In this document: piece after piece, positions 46,731 through 57,540 of the stretch
How positions within the stretch are numbered: position 1 is the stretch's first letter
Layout: the number at the start of each line of letters is the position of its first letter
DNA from: Echiichthys vipera
Lineage: Eukaryota; Chordata; Actinopteri; Perciformes; Trachinidae
NCBI GenBank assembly: GCA_963691815.1
Contig: OY829656.1
Location: 2,346,602 to 2,410,601, forward strand
Direction of reading: 5' to 3'
DNA length: 64,000 nt
Notes under the pieces: model-generated
The model's database searches: none
What the model saw: the letters and a program-made list of their open reading frames with translations, nothing else
Told to the model about the DNA's origin: nothing
Made by a program: the position numbers and the translations under genes

Positions 46731-46963
46731 ACCTATAAACATGCAATTAATGGAGAGATGTCAGAGCGAGGGGGCTGCCAGTGACCGGCGCAGCAGTTGG
46801 GGGTTCGGTGCCTTGCTCAACAGCACCTCGGCAGTGCCCAGGAGATGAACTGGCACCTCTCCAGCCACCAGTCCACGCTCCATTCATGGTCCACACAGGG
46901 ACTCAAACCAGCGACCCTCCGGTTTCCAGCCAAGTCACCTATGGACTGAGCTACTGCCGCCCC
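46637..46963 (-). mobile_element. SINE-3, full-length, with CA microsatellite
   Basis: Minus strand: GGGGCGGCAGTAGCTCAG (A box TAGCTCAGTCCATAGG), GGTTTGAGTCCC (B box), AGGTGCCAGTTCATCTCC, CATTAATTGCATG, the CA array, then AAATTGAATTTCCCC. An AGAAGA run (TCTTCT on the minus strand) follows at 46618-46632 and may be the tail. Confidence 0.85.
46671..46728. repeat. (CA)29 microsatellite inside SINE-3
   Basis: Pure CA at the same SINE position as the tract at 41561-41630. Confidence 0.95.
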
Positions 46964-47792
46964 AGAGGAGGCAATTTTAGATCCCCATAACTCAAAATAT
47001 GATTTCATCACGGGATGATACCATTGAAAGATAAATAATCACATTAACTACAGTACGTTTTCTTGTTGCTATTGATTGACCCGTTAAGGTTCAATCTCAA
47101 CTGGAGGAAAGAAAGAAACAGCCTGCAGAAGAGCCACGACTGAAGAAAACGGAGCAGAAAGACTTTCAAAAGAAGCAAACGACTCCTAAAAGTCTGTTCC
47201 CTGCCCCGAACCTGAAGCACGTCTATTCCTTTGTGTCCTCTGCTGTTGCTGCACATTGACGTTAACCAGCTGTCAGGTGTTGTGCTAGCGCGCCGCCGGC
47301 TGCCGGCTTGCCAGCGTCAGACTCTTTAGACATGAATGAGTACTACACCTGTAGCTACATCAGTGCAGTCTGGCCCGCTACGTCTGCAGGCACGCCGACC
47401 TGTCGGCTAACATGATGTCTTCTCTTGTTAGCTATCACCACCGTGCTAGCGCTGCTCACATGACAGCTTGTGCTTGCTAGCATCGCTGTTAGCCTCCTGC
47501 TGAAGTCAGCTTTGATTTGTAAGAGTAAAGGTGTGGGAGAGAGGGAGGGTGTCTGTGCACTCTGAGCTTTAGATGAGGAAATAAACTGAATACACCCTTT
47601 AAACATTTAAAGAGCCCTTTAGAAATATGTGTTATATGTTTAAATGTACACTGAAAGAGTCAATTGGTGCTGATGTTATCTTTCTTTTCCTACTGGCTGA
47701 ATAAAGCAACTTCAGTCTCATTATTAAATGAACCTGAAGCTAACGTCGGCTATCATCTGAGTAACTGTGAACCTCTTCATCACAGAGGTCTC
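46964..47792. other. Non-coding stretch, nothing recognised
   Basis: Includes a GC-rich GCGCGCCGCCGGCTGCCGGC patch near 47288. No gene recognised. Confidence 0.45.
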
Positions 47793-47795
47793 TTC

Positions 47796-48379
47796 GGGCA
47801 CACTCACACTGTCCTTCCGCACCGCGCCCTGGGCTTTTGGGTACTTGCCCCCCCCTCCCTCTCCCCCCGCGCCCGTTTGTACTCACACTACCTGGGCCTC
47901 GGAGAATGCTTCTTGCTGCCTATACGTCATCACGCCGTAACACATCACACGCATTGATGACGTCATGGCGATGCGTGGCTTTGTTTCCAGATCTTTCCGT
48001 AGACCTCTGAGTTTTTGTGCGTCTTGTCGACTGTTTTTGAATCTTTTCATCGACCAAATCCGCAGTAAACACTCCACCTCCGCATCACACCAACGTGAAC
48101 CTTTCACCGCCATTGTTTTAAATGTCCGCGCATGGTCCCTCCTTCTTTTTTCTATGTCCCAACAGGCGCACAGGAAATGACCTCAGAACCATCATAGGCC
48201 TCGTGCTCGTACACGTGCATGTGAAAACGGGCTCTGCTAAAGCCCACCTCTCTCAAGCGTGGACGGCCCGCTGTCCGCAGTTATGCGCGGAGTGGGTGCA
48301 CTCACACTGCTCAAACGCACTAGGCTTTAGCTGAAAAACCTGTTTTGGCCCGGTGCGGAAGGACAGTGTGAGTGCGCCC
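47796..48379 (-). mobile_element. Harbinger-like MITE, full-length, TTC target duplication
   Basis: Ends GGGCACACTCACACTGTCC and GGACAGTGTGAGTGCGCCC. TTC lies on both sides (47793-47795 and 48380-48382), a 3-bp duplication that departs from the TWA preference. Carries an intact SANT-like frame. Confidence 0.92.
47883..48113 (-). CDS. MITE-borne SANT/Myb-like open frame, 76 codons
   Basis: Same as 7441-7671 with RIW for QIW and an AGA codon in place of CGA after QKL, so the position mutated to a stop at 25.6 kb remains arginine. No evidence of expression. Confidence 0.35.
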   Translation of the reverse strand: MAVKGSRWCDAEVECLLRIWSMKRFKNSRQDAQKLRGLRKDLETKPRIAMTSSMRVMCYGVMTYRQQEAFSEAQVV

Positions 48380-48551
48380 TTCAACTCCGATCAGACACAC
48401 CTGTTGATTCAAACCAGTAAAGACACAGAGTAAAGCCGAGGGTTTGCTCAGATTGTTTCTTTGATAACTCAAGACCCAGACGTCCGATCACTGAAATCCT
48501 TCGTCCAGTTAAAAACCACTGAGATCTAATTTATGAAGAAGCAAAACACCG
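48380..48551. other. Short unique spacer
   Basis: No features seen between the MITE and the minisatellite. Confidence 0.5.
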
Positions 48552-49352
48552 ACACATGCACAAAGAGGATACGACACCACTGACACATGCACAGAGAGGA
48601 TACGACACCACCGACACATGCACAGAGAGGATACGACACCACCGACACATGCACAGAGAGGATACGACACCACCGACACATGCACAGAGAGGATACGACA
48701 CCACTGACACATGCACAGAGAGGATACGACACCACCGACACATGCACAGAGAGGATACGACACCACCGACACATGCACAGAGAGGATACGACACCACTGA
48801 CACATGCACAGACAGGATACGACACCACTGACACATGCACAGAGAGGATACGACACCACTGACACATGCACAGAGAGGATACGACACCACTGACACATGC
48901 ACAGACAGGATACGACACCACTGACACATGCACAGAGAGGATACGACACCACCGACACATGCACAGAGAGGATACGACACCACTGACACATGCACAGACA
49001 GGATACGACACCACTGACACATGCACAGACAGGATACGACACCACTGACACATGCACAGAGAGGATACGACACCACCGACACATGCACAGAGAGGATACG
49101 ACACCACCGACACATGCACAGAGAGGATACGACACCACTGACACATGCACAGAGAGGATACGACACCACTGACACATGCACAGAGAGGATACGACACCAC
49201 TGACACATGCACAGAGAGGATACGACACCACTGACACATGCACAGAGAGGATACGACACCACTGACACATGCACAGAGAGGATACGACACCACTGACACA
49301 TGCACAGAGAGGATACGACACCACTGACACATGCACAGAGCCGACACCACTG
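48552..49352. repeat. 31-bp minisatellite, 25 full units plus one partial
   Basis: Unit ACACATGCACAGAGAGG then ATACGACACCACTG. Two sites vary between units: GAGAGG versus GACAGG (units 9, 12, 15 and 16 have C) and CACTG versus CACCG (units 2-4, 6, 7, 13, 17 and 18 have CCG). Unit 1 has AAAG. Unit 26 is cut after CACAGAG. Because 31 is not a multiple of 3, all three minus frames stay open for 275-295 codons with the same 31-residue cycle. These are not genes. Confidence 0.98.
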
Positions 49353-50113
49353 ACAGGCGACCAAATGACACATTTCTATAATATGTCAAAACACAATTCA
49401 ACCAAATATACACGTTTAGTTGTTTTTAGACATTTTAATGCACATTCAATCTTTAAGATTTGGTTCAAATTGGAGAATCAAACTACTCAGTTAAGTTAAA
49501 GTTAACGTAAGATCACGGCCAAAGAAACCAAAGATGAGAGAGTGAGCACTATAGTCACAGTAGTGTAGTAGCTTTAGCTGCTGTCAGCCAACCCTGTTCA
49601 AGAGAAGGTGAAGCTGTTGTCTTTGCTCTCGTCAGAGCCACAAGACTCAAGTAACAAAACAGTCATTTTGTAATTTCTCTGCTACAAAACTCATTCAAAG
49701 GTCACAAATTCAGGTCACATTTTTTAGTTACAGGTGATTTTACATGATAGAAAACATACTTATTGGTATTATATCTAATTTACACTTTAGAAAGACGCAT
49801 AAAGGTACGATTTCAAGCATTAGCATTAGCATCAGTTTAGCAGTGCTACTGCTTTGACGTTACGGGTAGAAAGCCTTTCAGTAGTTTTGGATGAGCCTGC
49901 AGTCCATCGTTTTGAATACACGACAGAAAAGCTTCATTTGTTGTCGACTACGTATCTGCGGTGCCTACAGTGACTGTGCATGTAACTGTGTGAGTGCATC
50001 CATGCGTGAGTTCGTGTCATCTGAGGTTTTCTCCAGCGCTTTCTTCCCTAGAGCGCCTGTGTTTGCCTGTGTAAGTGAGATTAGACAAACCGGTCAAGGT
50101 GAGCTGGGTCACA

Positions 50114-50176
<63 letters not shown>

Positions 50177-50742
50177 TGAAACCTGATGAATCTGTCTAGA
50201 CAGGGGAAATTATATTGGGACATAAAAAGGGGAGTTATATTCAGCACTGTGTTAAGTTTCAGAGCCTGGTGCATATGCAAGAAAGAGAGAGAGTGTGTGT
50301 ATGTGTATGTGTGTGTGTGTGTGTGTGAATGTTTCTCTTCACCCCTGTTTGTTTTCATACATACATATAAATGCACATGTTCAGGCCCAACACGCTCCTT
50401 GCCTGTGTGCCCATGCTGTGTATGTTTAACGTCCCCTTTGATGAAGTCCTTGAGTGAGTAACAAGGACAAGGCAGCGGCCATCTTCCCCGTCTGCCTGCC
50501 GGGCTGTAAATCAGCCATAAAACGGCTAATTAACTCCTCTGTGCTGTAAACAAGCAGACACCACCAACCGGATGACAAAGGGACGGGGAAGAGCGCAGAC
50601 GGGAGTTATTACACTTTTAAATTTCTTTATTAGGTTTTTATTTTATTTCATTGTTTTGATTTCAGTCGAGTTTCAGGAGTGTTTGCTTCATTTCTGACCA
50701 GTTTTAGTTGAGTTTTTATTGAGTTTGTCAAGTATTATGATG
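49353..50742. other. Non-coding stretch with TG microsatellite
   Basis: Contains (TG)n at 50116-50173. The part 50480-50560 has TAATTAACTCC and ATAAAACGGC motifs. No gene seen. Confidence 0.45.
50116..50173. repeat. (TG)n microsatellite
   Basis: About 29 TG units. Confidence 0.95.
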
Positions 50743-50856
50743 AGGGGCGGCACGCTGGTATGGCGGTTAACACTGTCGCCTCACAGCAAGAGGGTCCCTG
50801 GTTTGAATCCGGGCCCAGATAGGGACAAGCGGTTGAAGATGATGGATAGACGGAAG
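50743..50856 (+). mobile_element. SINE-1, internally deleted (head plus tail)
   Basis: GGGGCGGCACGCTGGTATGG head with GGTTAACACTGTCGCCTCAC and GGTTTGAATCC, then a direct jump to AGGGACAAGCGGTTGAAGATG. The ~240-bp body is missing. Confidence 0.8.
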
Positions 50857-51174
50857 AATTAAGAGGAAATCTGTGATTTATAGTAACTAGAATATGAAAG
50901 AATGCATCAACATCAAACAGAAATACATGGTTAACAGCAGCCAACATCCGCTGTGTTGCATCGCTAACACCATTATTCTTTCACTGCTAGTTTAAGTTTA
51001 AGTTTTCGGGCCCGACTGATGTGAGATGTTTGAGACGGAGCCTGATTCAAAAAGGGTAGAATTCACAGATTATTGATATAGCAGAAAATAAGACCTTTAC
51101 CATGTGGACTGTGAACCGATATGACGCTGCAAAGGTGCTCAAAAGGCTGCTTTCTAAAACTATCTCATCTCTCA

Positions 51175-51440
51175 TTCTCATCTTCAGCCTCTTATCCGGG
51201 GTCGGGTCTCGGGGGCAGCAGCTTCAGCAGGGGACCCCAAACTTCCCTTACCCGGGCCACATTAACCAGCTCTAACTGGGGGATCCTGAGGCGTTCCCAG
51301 GCCAGTGTGGAGATCTAATCTCTCCACCTGGTCCTGGGTCTTCCCCGAGGCCTCCTCCCAGCTGGACGTGCCTGGAACACCTCCCTAGGGAGACGCCCAG
51401 GGTTCATCCTTACCAGATGATCCTGAACCACCTCAACTGG
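51175..51440 (-). pseudogene. LINE ORF2 C-terminus and 3' end, second copy
   Basis: Reverse complement of the family at 42690-43013: CTTATCCGGGGTCGGGTC, TCCCAGCTGGACGTGCC and CAGATGATCCTGAACCACC. The frame is disrupted. 5'-truncated. Confidence 0.7.
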
Positions 51441-51700
51441 ATATATTTAACCTTATTAAAGAACATTAAACATTATAAATACAATATTCAACAATAGTCA
51501 ACAAACTCTAGAAATGAATAAATGCATAAAAATAAAGTTAATACCATGTCGGTATCAGTCAATTGCTCACCATTTGAATAAAGAACAAATAACACAACAT
51601 TTCTAAATCTCTGTAAAAAAGGTTTTTATATTGCTGCATATCAGACATCAGCTACTATAACTATAACTATAATGGTGCAGAGTGAGCTACGTGTGTGTAC

Positions 51701-52248
51701 TGTTACGACCCGGCTCATGGGGGAAAAGGGAAGCAACATAAACCAGAATGTTTTTGGTAAAATAGCAACTTATTTATTTGCAGAATAAAAAAAGAACAGG
51801 GAAAAGGGCACTTTGGATGCTGCTCAATCAAAGAAATAAATATAACTTACCCACCCTCTCAAACCTGTGTCTCTAACATCAAAGTGCTACAGGTGTCAGG
51901 TTGGTATCTGTAAACCCCACTAAAACCTTGCCCAATTTCCTTACCACACTTTTATAGATAAAGAAACTCAAAGTACACTACACACACACACACACACACA
52001 CACACACCAGGCCAGTTGATCAAAGACAAAGGGCCAAAATCACAGTGAGGGCAACTACTGAAGCAGAGGGACGGTCTGGCAGGTGGTAGGTGGTTGGAGG
52101 AGATCGCCAGATGCCGCACCAATCGAATCACAGGCAGAACCAGGAAGTAGGCAGGTCTCGTGCCAGCCAATCCTCCGCAAGGGATCCCACATCCTGCTTA
52201 GCATAGATGCACAACACAGATACACAGATACTGTAGGAGGCCGTAACA
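51701..52248. mobile_element. Probable solo LTR, 548 bp
   Basis: Begins TGTTACGACC and ends GGCCGTAACA, an imperfect inverted terminal pair with the TG...CA ends of an LTR. GTAC precedes and GTAT follows, a 4-bp target duplication with one change. AATAAA motifs occur inside. No internal retrotransposon sequence adjoins, so a solo LTR from recombination is the simplest reading; Ty3-like is a guess. A CA tract lies at 51979-52007. Confidence 0.5.
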
Positions 52249-52865
52249 GTATGTGTCTAAAGAGAGAGCAATGATATTTAGGTTTCAAGATTTTCCAAAG
52301 TGAATCACAGGAGGACACAAAGTTAACGCTCATACTGAATGTGCCTGTGTTTACCGAGCCTATGGGGGAAGCACACCATCCAAACAGCCATTCATGCATC
52401 CATCCATCCAGCCCGCCATCTCTGCAGGACGGACAGACGGACAGATGCATAAACAGCCAGGGGAAAAAAAAGAACGAGGGCTACAACAATGAAACCAATC
52501 ACATGGTGAATTATGCTTCACAGAACGCAGCTCAACCAAAGTAACACCTGCAGGCTCAAATTGCCAGGCCTGCTACACGGATGGGAAATATCTGTGTAAT
52601 GCGCTGTTTGCTGATTCGGGACGCACTCACGTTCAAATGACGGGTTTCACAACAGGACGAGTCGCTCACCGCTACTACGGCTGCAATTAAACACCACATC
52701 AGCTCTTTGAGGGAGAAACTACGGTGCCATCACATCTGCGAGCCTGTGTACATATGTCAGTGTTTGATGGGGCACTGGCAGACGGCGTGTTTCCCATATT
52801 CTGGGCGTGAAATTGCAGTTTATATGTGCACAATAACCCTCACAATGGATGTGTCATTTTGACAG
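52249..52865. other. Non-coding stretch, nothing recognised
   Basis: 52600-52850 is unique-looking, with no repeat or coding signal. Confidence 0.4.
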
Positions 52866-53090
52866 TATTAGAGATGCACCGATCCATTTCTCTCCGATCT
52901 AAACTGACACCGATACCTGAGCGTATCGGCCGATACCTGATATCGCTCCAACTGATGAAAGAATGAAGCGTAAACCTGTCCATGTGAGTGACGGCATCAG
53001 GCTTGACGTAAACATTTAGCCTTGTTAAAACAAAGGTAACGAATTAACACAGCTATAAATGTGCTAAATATTATTTATTAAGCACATTTA
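52866..53090. mobile_element. Element end, AGAGATGCACCGATCC family
   Basis: TTAGAGATGCACCGATCC terminus followed by GCCGATACCTGATATCG, and an interior (CATGTGAGTGACGGCATC, TTAGCCTTGTTAAAACAAAGG) matching 34742-35193 in reverse. The other terminus is missing. Confidence 0.6.
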
Positions 53091-53899
53091 TACGAGGATA
53101 ACTATCTCCCATCCGCTACCTGACAATTTAGCCTTTGGGGGCAAAGACTAATATTTGGGGTTTTCAGGTGTCGGTTGAGAGACAGCGTCTATACAAACAG
53201 TTATCTGTATATGAATGCAGATAAATGATAACAAAAAGATCATGAAAAGTGAACTCGTCAGATGATAGCTGCTCTCCACACTGACCGTTTATCTGCACGT
53301 AACCAAAGCCTTCTCAAACTTGATTGGTCAATACTACTGGGAAATCTTGTCCTGTTGACTCCAGATTCTACCAATCTATTCTGTCCATGAGAGCTCTAAG
53401 ATACGCATTATTCAACAGAACACGGAGGGAAATTAATGATATAGAAGAAAAGGAAATGAGAGGCTTTGGTATAGAGGGGTAATTCTGTGTGGGGAAGATC
53501 TTTTCCTGTTCCAACCACAGAGACTTCCTGTTTGATCCAATCAGGAAGCTCCGTCAGCGTCAGTTCTCTGAGTGTCCACTAGGGGCAGGTTTCATAACAG
53601 AGCAGTTTCTCATTGAGCCCCATGTTAAACAGGCCGTTTACACAGCATCATTAAACCTGTTTAAGGACAAAAGAACATTCTAGTCTGTGTGTTTAGCTCA
53701 GATCGCCATGACAACACTGAGGGGGAGGGGCTAGTTTTTATTTTATTGGAGGTTAAAGTTTATGAATAATTAGGGGCGTGGCCTCTTGAGTGACAGCTAG
53801 CCTCTGGCCCTCACTTCTCCTCGGAGGTAAACGTCAGCCAGATGGACGTACGCCCCTCCCCCCCAACGTCACATACATGCCCTTTTTTGGTCAGAGGAA
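53091..53899. other. Non-coding stretch, nothing recognised
   Basis: No recognised gene. Some parts resemble diffuse teleost repeats but without clear boundaries. Confidence 0.4.
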
Positions 53900-53969
53900 A
53901 TGAGGCGGCTAGATGGCGACTTCTGTAGGCGAGGACAGATCAAGTTGAGAGAACGGACCCTGACGGGTA

Positions 53970-54110
53970 TGCTACGTCCATTTTTATACAGTCTATTGTT
54001 CCAATATGACAGTGCCTTGTGCACAAAGCCATGTGACTGGCCTGCACAGAGTGCTGGCCTCAACCCCACCCAACAGCTCGAGAGGAATCTGGAGCACCAA
54101 GTGTAGGCTA
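53970..54110 (+). pseudogene. Tc1-like transposase remnant
   Basis: The plus frame reads CDWPAQSAGLNPTQQLE at 54032-54082, matching the conserved WPAQSPDLNPIE catalytic-domain block of Tc1/mariner transposases with changes in the acidic residue. Upstream GTCCATTTTTATACAGTCTA is a separate common fish repeat motif. No terminal repeats were seen. Confidence 0.45.
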
Positions 54111-55104
54111 GACTTTATCACCCGCATCACAACACGACAGAATTTGCTGATGTGACTCTGCTGAACCACACATTTCTCATCCAGCATTACTGCCCCTGTT
54201 TCCCCTGTAGATGTAATGCAACATCAGCGCCCATGTTCCTGCAGTCCATCTGTAACCTAACTAGATGGTTTAATCAATGCCACAGAAGGCTGTAAGTTTA
54301 GGTCTGATTAATGTTTTAATCAGAGATACCAGGGAAACAACCATTTCTGGACAGAGGTTATAACTCTTCCAGGCTGTTCTTCAATCCCCAGAGAATCAGG
54401 GTTTCACCATGTAGCACTCTATGCATAACAACAATGTGCAAAGATTAGCATCAAACTCAGTTAAATAATCATCATGATGATGCTGAGTGTTGAAAACCAC
54501 AGCTTGGACTGATAGCTACTGGATAACTGTATCTCCCAGGGTCCCAGGAAGACGTCAATATAGTCCCCTCTTATAAAGATGTCTGCTGGGCACGACAGAA
54601 GTAAACGCAAATATGAGTGGGAGCAGATGAGACTGTAGACTGTGACAGTACGTTTTACGGTTCAGCACCGAGAGTAAAAGGCAAATGTAAAAACCCGGAC
54701 AAGCCTTATGTGACTCTGCAAAATGAGTCTTCTTTTCAGTGTCAGAAGAGCCGGCCAGGGCTATACATCTGTTAGACATAACAAATTACATGTAGCTCTT
54801 GTATCTCTGTAGCTGAACAGACCCAGTCGAGACACCAACCACTCGCGGAAGTCCGTGTTTGGGCGAAGGTCGGGCGGTGGATGGGTCGAAACACAAGACT
54901 TTCTACCTTTTCTTTTTCTTTTTTTTAAATATGTTGGCTCCTACAAACTTTCTTTCAATCTGGACCCTCTTTCTCCAGTTATTTGTATTGAAATGATTAA
55001 TGTGAACAACATAATGAGTGAGAGCCTTGGTGCCGTGAACTGGGCTGCAATGTACTCAAACGGGGCACCAATGACCATCAAGATACGTCTACTTAGGAGT
55101 GCCT
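54111..55104. other. Non-coding stretch, nothing recognised
   Basis: No feature beyond a weak repeat-like GGGCGGTGGATGGGTCGAAA at about 54872. Confidence 0.45.
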
Positions 55105-55620
55105 TTTTTTGCCACGGACCAGCCTGCTCTCACCAAAAGGCGTGTGAATGACGCGCTATTTGTCTCAAGCCATCTCGCGTATAATTACAACGCATTTCAT
55201 GATTTTTGCGTGTCATTTCACGCCATGTAGTCTCAATTGACTTGTATAGTGCAGAGATGGCGTTGTCATTTCACGCACAAATGTCATTGAGGGAAAACCC
55301 ACGTGTTCGTATTTCTCCGCCACTGCGCAGAGAAATACAAAGTGGTGGAGCTTTCTGTCAGAGGGTTGTTTTTAAATCAATATTTCATGTGAAGGATGGC
55401 AGAAATAACGGGCGTGAAAAGCCCTTACCCTAACCCTAACCCAGACCCTGACCCTGACCCTGACCCTGACCCCTAACCCTAACCTTAACCCTAACCCTGG
55501 GGAACTACGGGCTTTAATGACACGCGAAAAGCTTAATATGCGTAGACATGCACGCCAAAAATCATGAAAGTCATGAAAAGTGGCGTGCTATTTATACGCC
55601 CTCCAATGAGACCACGTAGC
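55105..55620. mobile_element. Inverted-arm element with telomere-like core
   Basis: The left arm (about 55125-55235, containing GGCGTGTGAATGACGCGC and TTTCATGATTTTTGCGTG) is an imperfect inverted repeat of the right arm (about 55530-55615, containing CACGCCAAAAATCATGAAAG and GGCGTGCTATTTATACGCC). The centre (55425-55497) holds CCCTAA repeats flanked by AAAAGCCC and GGGCTTT. No transposase frame. Probably a non-autonomous DNA element. Confidence 0.5.
55425..55497. repeat. Interstitial telomere-like repeat
   Basis: CCCTAA hexamers with degenerate CCCTGA units: about six CCCTAA and five CCCTGA or similar. Confidence 0.9.
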
Positions 55621-56861
55621 ACAGACAGACTGCGATTGTTTTTATAAGTGTCTAACTGTATTTTGTCCTTCATACCGAACCAATTTTAAAAATGTGTTGT
55701 CACAAATACATGGAGAATTAAGGTCCAGGTTGAAAAATGCAGAAATTCTCCTTTAACTTACGCCACAAACCCAAAGTATTTTAACCCAAACCATGAACTT
55801 CACCTATCCTAACCATGTAGTTTTATTGCCTCAACCGAACTAAATGACACCGAGGAGGTTAACAGCGCCTGTTACCGTGTGATTGGATGGTAACTGCCTT
55901 CTGAAGCTACTAGTAGGTGCAGCAGGGTCCTTCTAACCCATAGCCATGAGGCTGATAACCACTGATGACACCCGTCCAATGAAGCGATAACATACATGGT
56001 TGGTGTTAAGAAGGTGTACTTAAATGAACACAACCCATAGATGCATCAAGTCCTTCGCTTCAACTTGCCAAAAAACCCAAAACATGCCAAGTCACACTCT
56101 TTTAAGAAAGCATTACAAAGAGATACGCACAGTATCATACTCTTAACACCAGGACAGGCGTCTATACAAATGTCACACACATGCATTCACACAATCCTGA
56201 TTATTACTGATAAGCATTCAATTATTCCTTAATTATGTCACTTTTAAAGCTCAGTGCTGTGACTGGAAACTGATTTGCAGCTTTGCCTCTCAGCATAAAA
56301 TGTGATTTTTAGCTTTTGAAGAAAGAATAAATCAAGTCAGGCGCAGTGTCCGCAGAAGCACCACTGGTTTGATACAATGCAGCTGCTTTACAAAGGACAC
56401 ACACGGGTGCACTCGTGGATTTACATTATAAAACAACACTTGGAAAAATGCCAGATGTGTGCGCGCAAACAGGTGTGAGCAGATAAAAGACGGAGTGAGA
56501 ATCACACATGAAACACACACTCCTCCGACTCGTGAATTCGTATGCCAGCGAGGCCACAATCGAGAGGCGATAACAAATCTCATTTCCTGCGTGTTTGCCA
56601 AGTCTCCGGCAACATTTGTCTCCTGGCTGAATGTGGTGAGTGGGATCTGGGCAGAGTAAACAAGGGCACAGATACCCACGTCTGATATAATACACCACCA
56701 CTAGCTTCCAACACACCGGCCAACAGTGGACAAAACACTCGAGGATCTTGTTCATTGGTGGTTGCAAGACAAAGCCAATGGAGTGTTTTTCTGATACAAA
56801 CAAATTCCACCACAAATCTGTTTGTGTTCATGTCTGTAGGAGAGAAACATCCACAGCATTA
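55621..56861. other. Non-coding stretch, nothing recognised
   Basis: Unique-looking, with short frames. A donor-like GTGGTGAGTG at about 56632 has no supporting exon. Confidence 0.45.
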
Positions 56862-57540
56862 CCATATTTTCCAGACTACAAGTCACACCAGCTTAAAAAT
56901 GCATAATAAAGAAGAAGAAAACAAGTCGCACTGGACTATAGGTCGCATTTTTTGGGTCCATGTTCACTGATAGAGAGGCGGTTGCGTTCCATGAAGTGGT
57001 AACACCAAGAAGGTCCTCCCGCAAAGTCCTTTATATGCATCGCCTTGGCAACGACCTGGCCGTGGAGACGTAACTGCACCATTGACTCTCTCCTGGCAGC
57101 ACGCCGCCTAACTCTTCCGCTTCTCACCATTCCCTCACAAGTGTCTCGCTCACTCCAAACTTTCTTTCTACAGCTCCATTACCGTTTTCCGGGCCCTTCT
57201 GTGTGGAGTTTGCATGTTGTCCCCGTGTCTGCGTGGGTTTTCTCCGGGTTCTCCGGTTTCCTCCCACAGTCCAAAGACGTGCAGGTGTTCGGTTCATTGA
57301 TGACTCTAAATCACCCGTAGGTGTGAATGGTTGTCTGTCTCTGTTCGTCTCTATGTGCCCTGTGATAGACTGGCGTCCTGTCCAGGGTGGACCCCGCCTC
57401 ACGCCCGATGTCAGCCCCCCACGACCCCGACAGGGACAAGCAGTTGAAGACGAATTAATTATATAAGTTGCACCTGAGTATAAGTCGCAGGACCAGCCAA
57501 ACCATGAACAAAAGTGTGACTTATAGTCCGAGAAATAAGG
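56862..57540 (-). mobile_element. Pogo-like DNA element, interrupted by SINE-1
   Basis: Terminal repeats CCATATTTTCCAGACTACAAG and, on the other end in reverse, CCTTATTTCTCGGACTATAAG, flanked by TA on both sides (56860-56861 and 57541-57542). On the minus strand the remaining coding includes ENGNGAVERKFGVSETLVREW-like (57124-57190) and, after frame loss, IKDFAGGPSWCYHFMERN (about 56970-57030). These resemble the two helix-turn-helix regions of pogo/CENP-B-type transposases. The DDE domain is deleted. Confidence 0.7.
57186..57458 (+). mobile_element. SINE-1 inserted in the pogo-like element
   Basis: 5'-truncated copy starting GGGCCCTTCTGTGTGG, complete to GACAGGGACAAGCAGTTGAAG. The GGGATCGGCTCC segment is deleted. 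Confidence 0.9.

Noticed and set aside
46940..46963. tRNA gene on minus strand
   Set aside because: tRNA-like A box is the SINE-3 head.
48552..49352. CRISPR-like array
   Set aside because: Units are directly contiguous with no unique spacers, in a vertebrate genome; it is a minisatellite.
48509..49413. Minus-strand frames of 275-295 codons
   Set aside because: All three frames are open because the 31-bp unit has no stop in any phase; the peptide merely cycles. Not a gene.
55425..55497. Chromosome end or fusion point
   Set aside because: Telomere-like block is short, degenerate and embedded symmetrically in an inverted-arm element.
56580..56660. Exon ending at a GTGAGT donor
   Set aside because: No acceptor and only a short open run.
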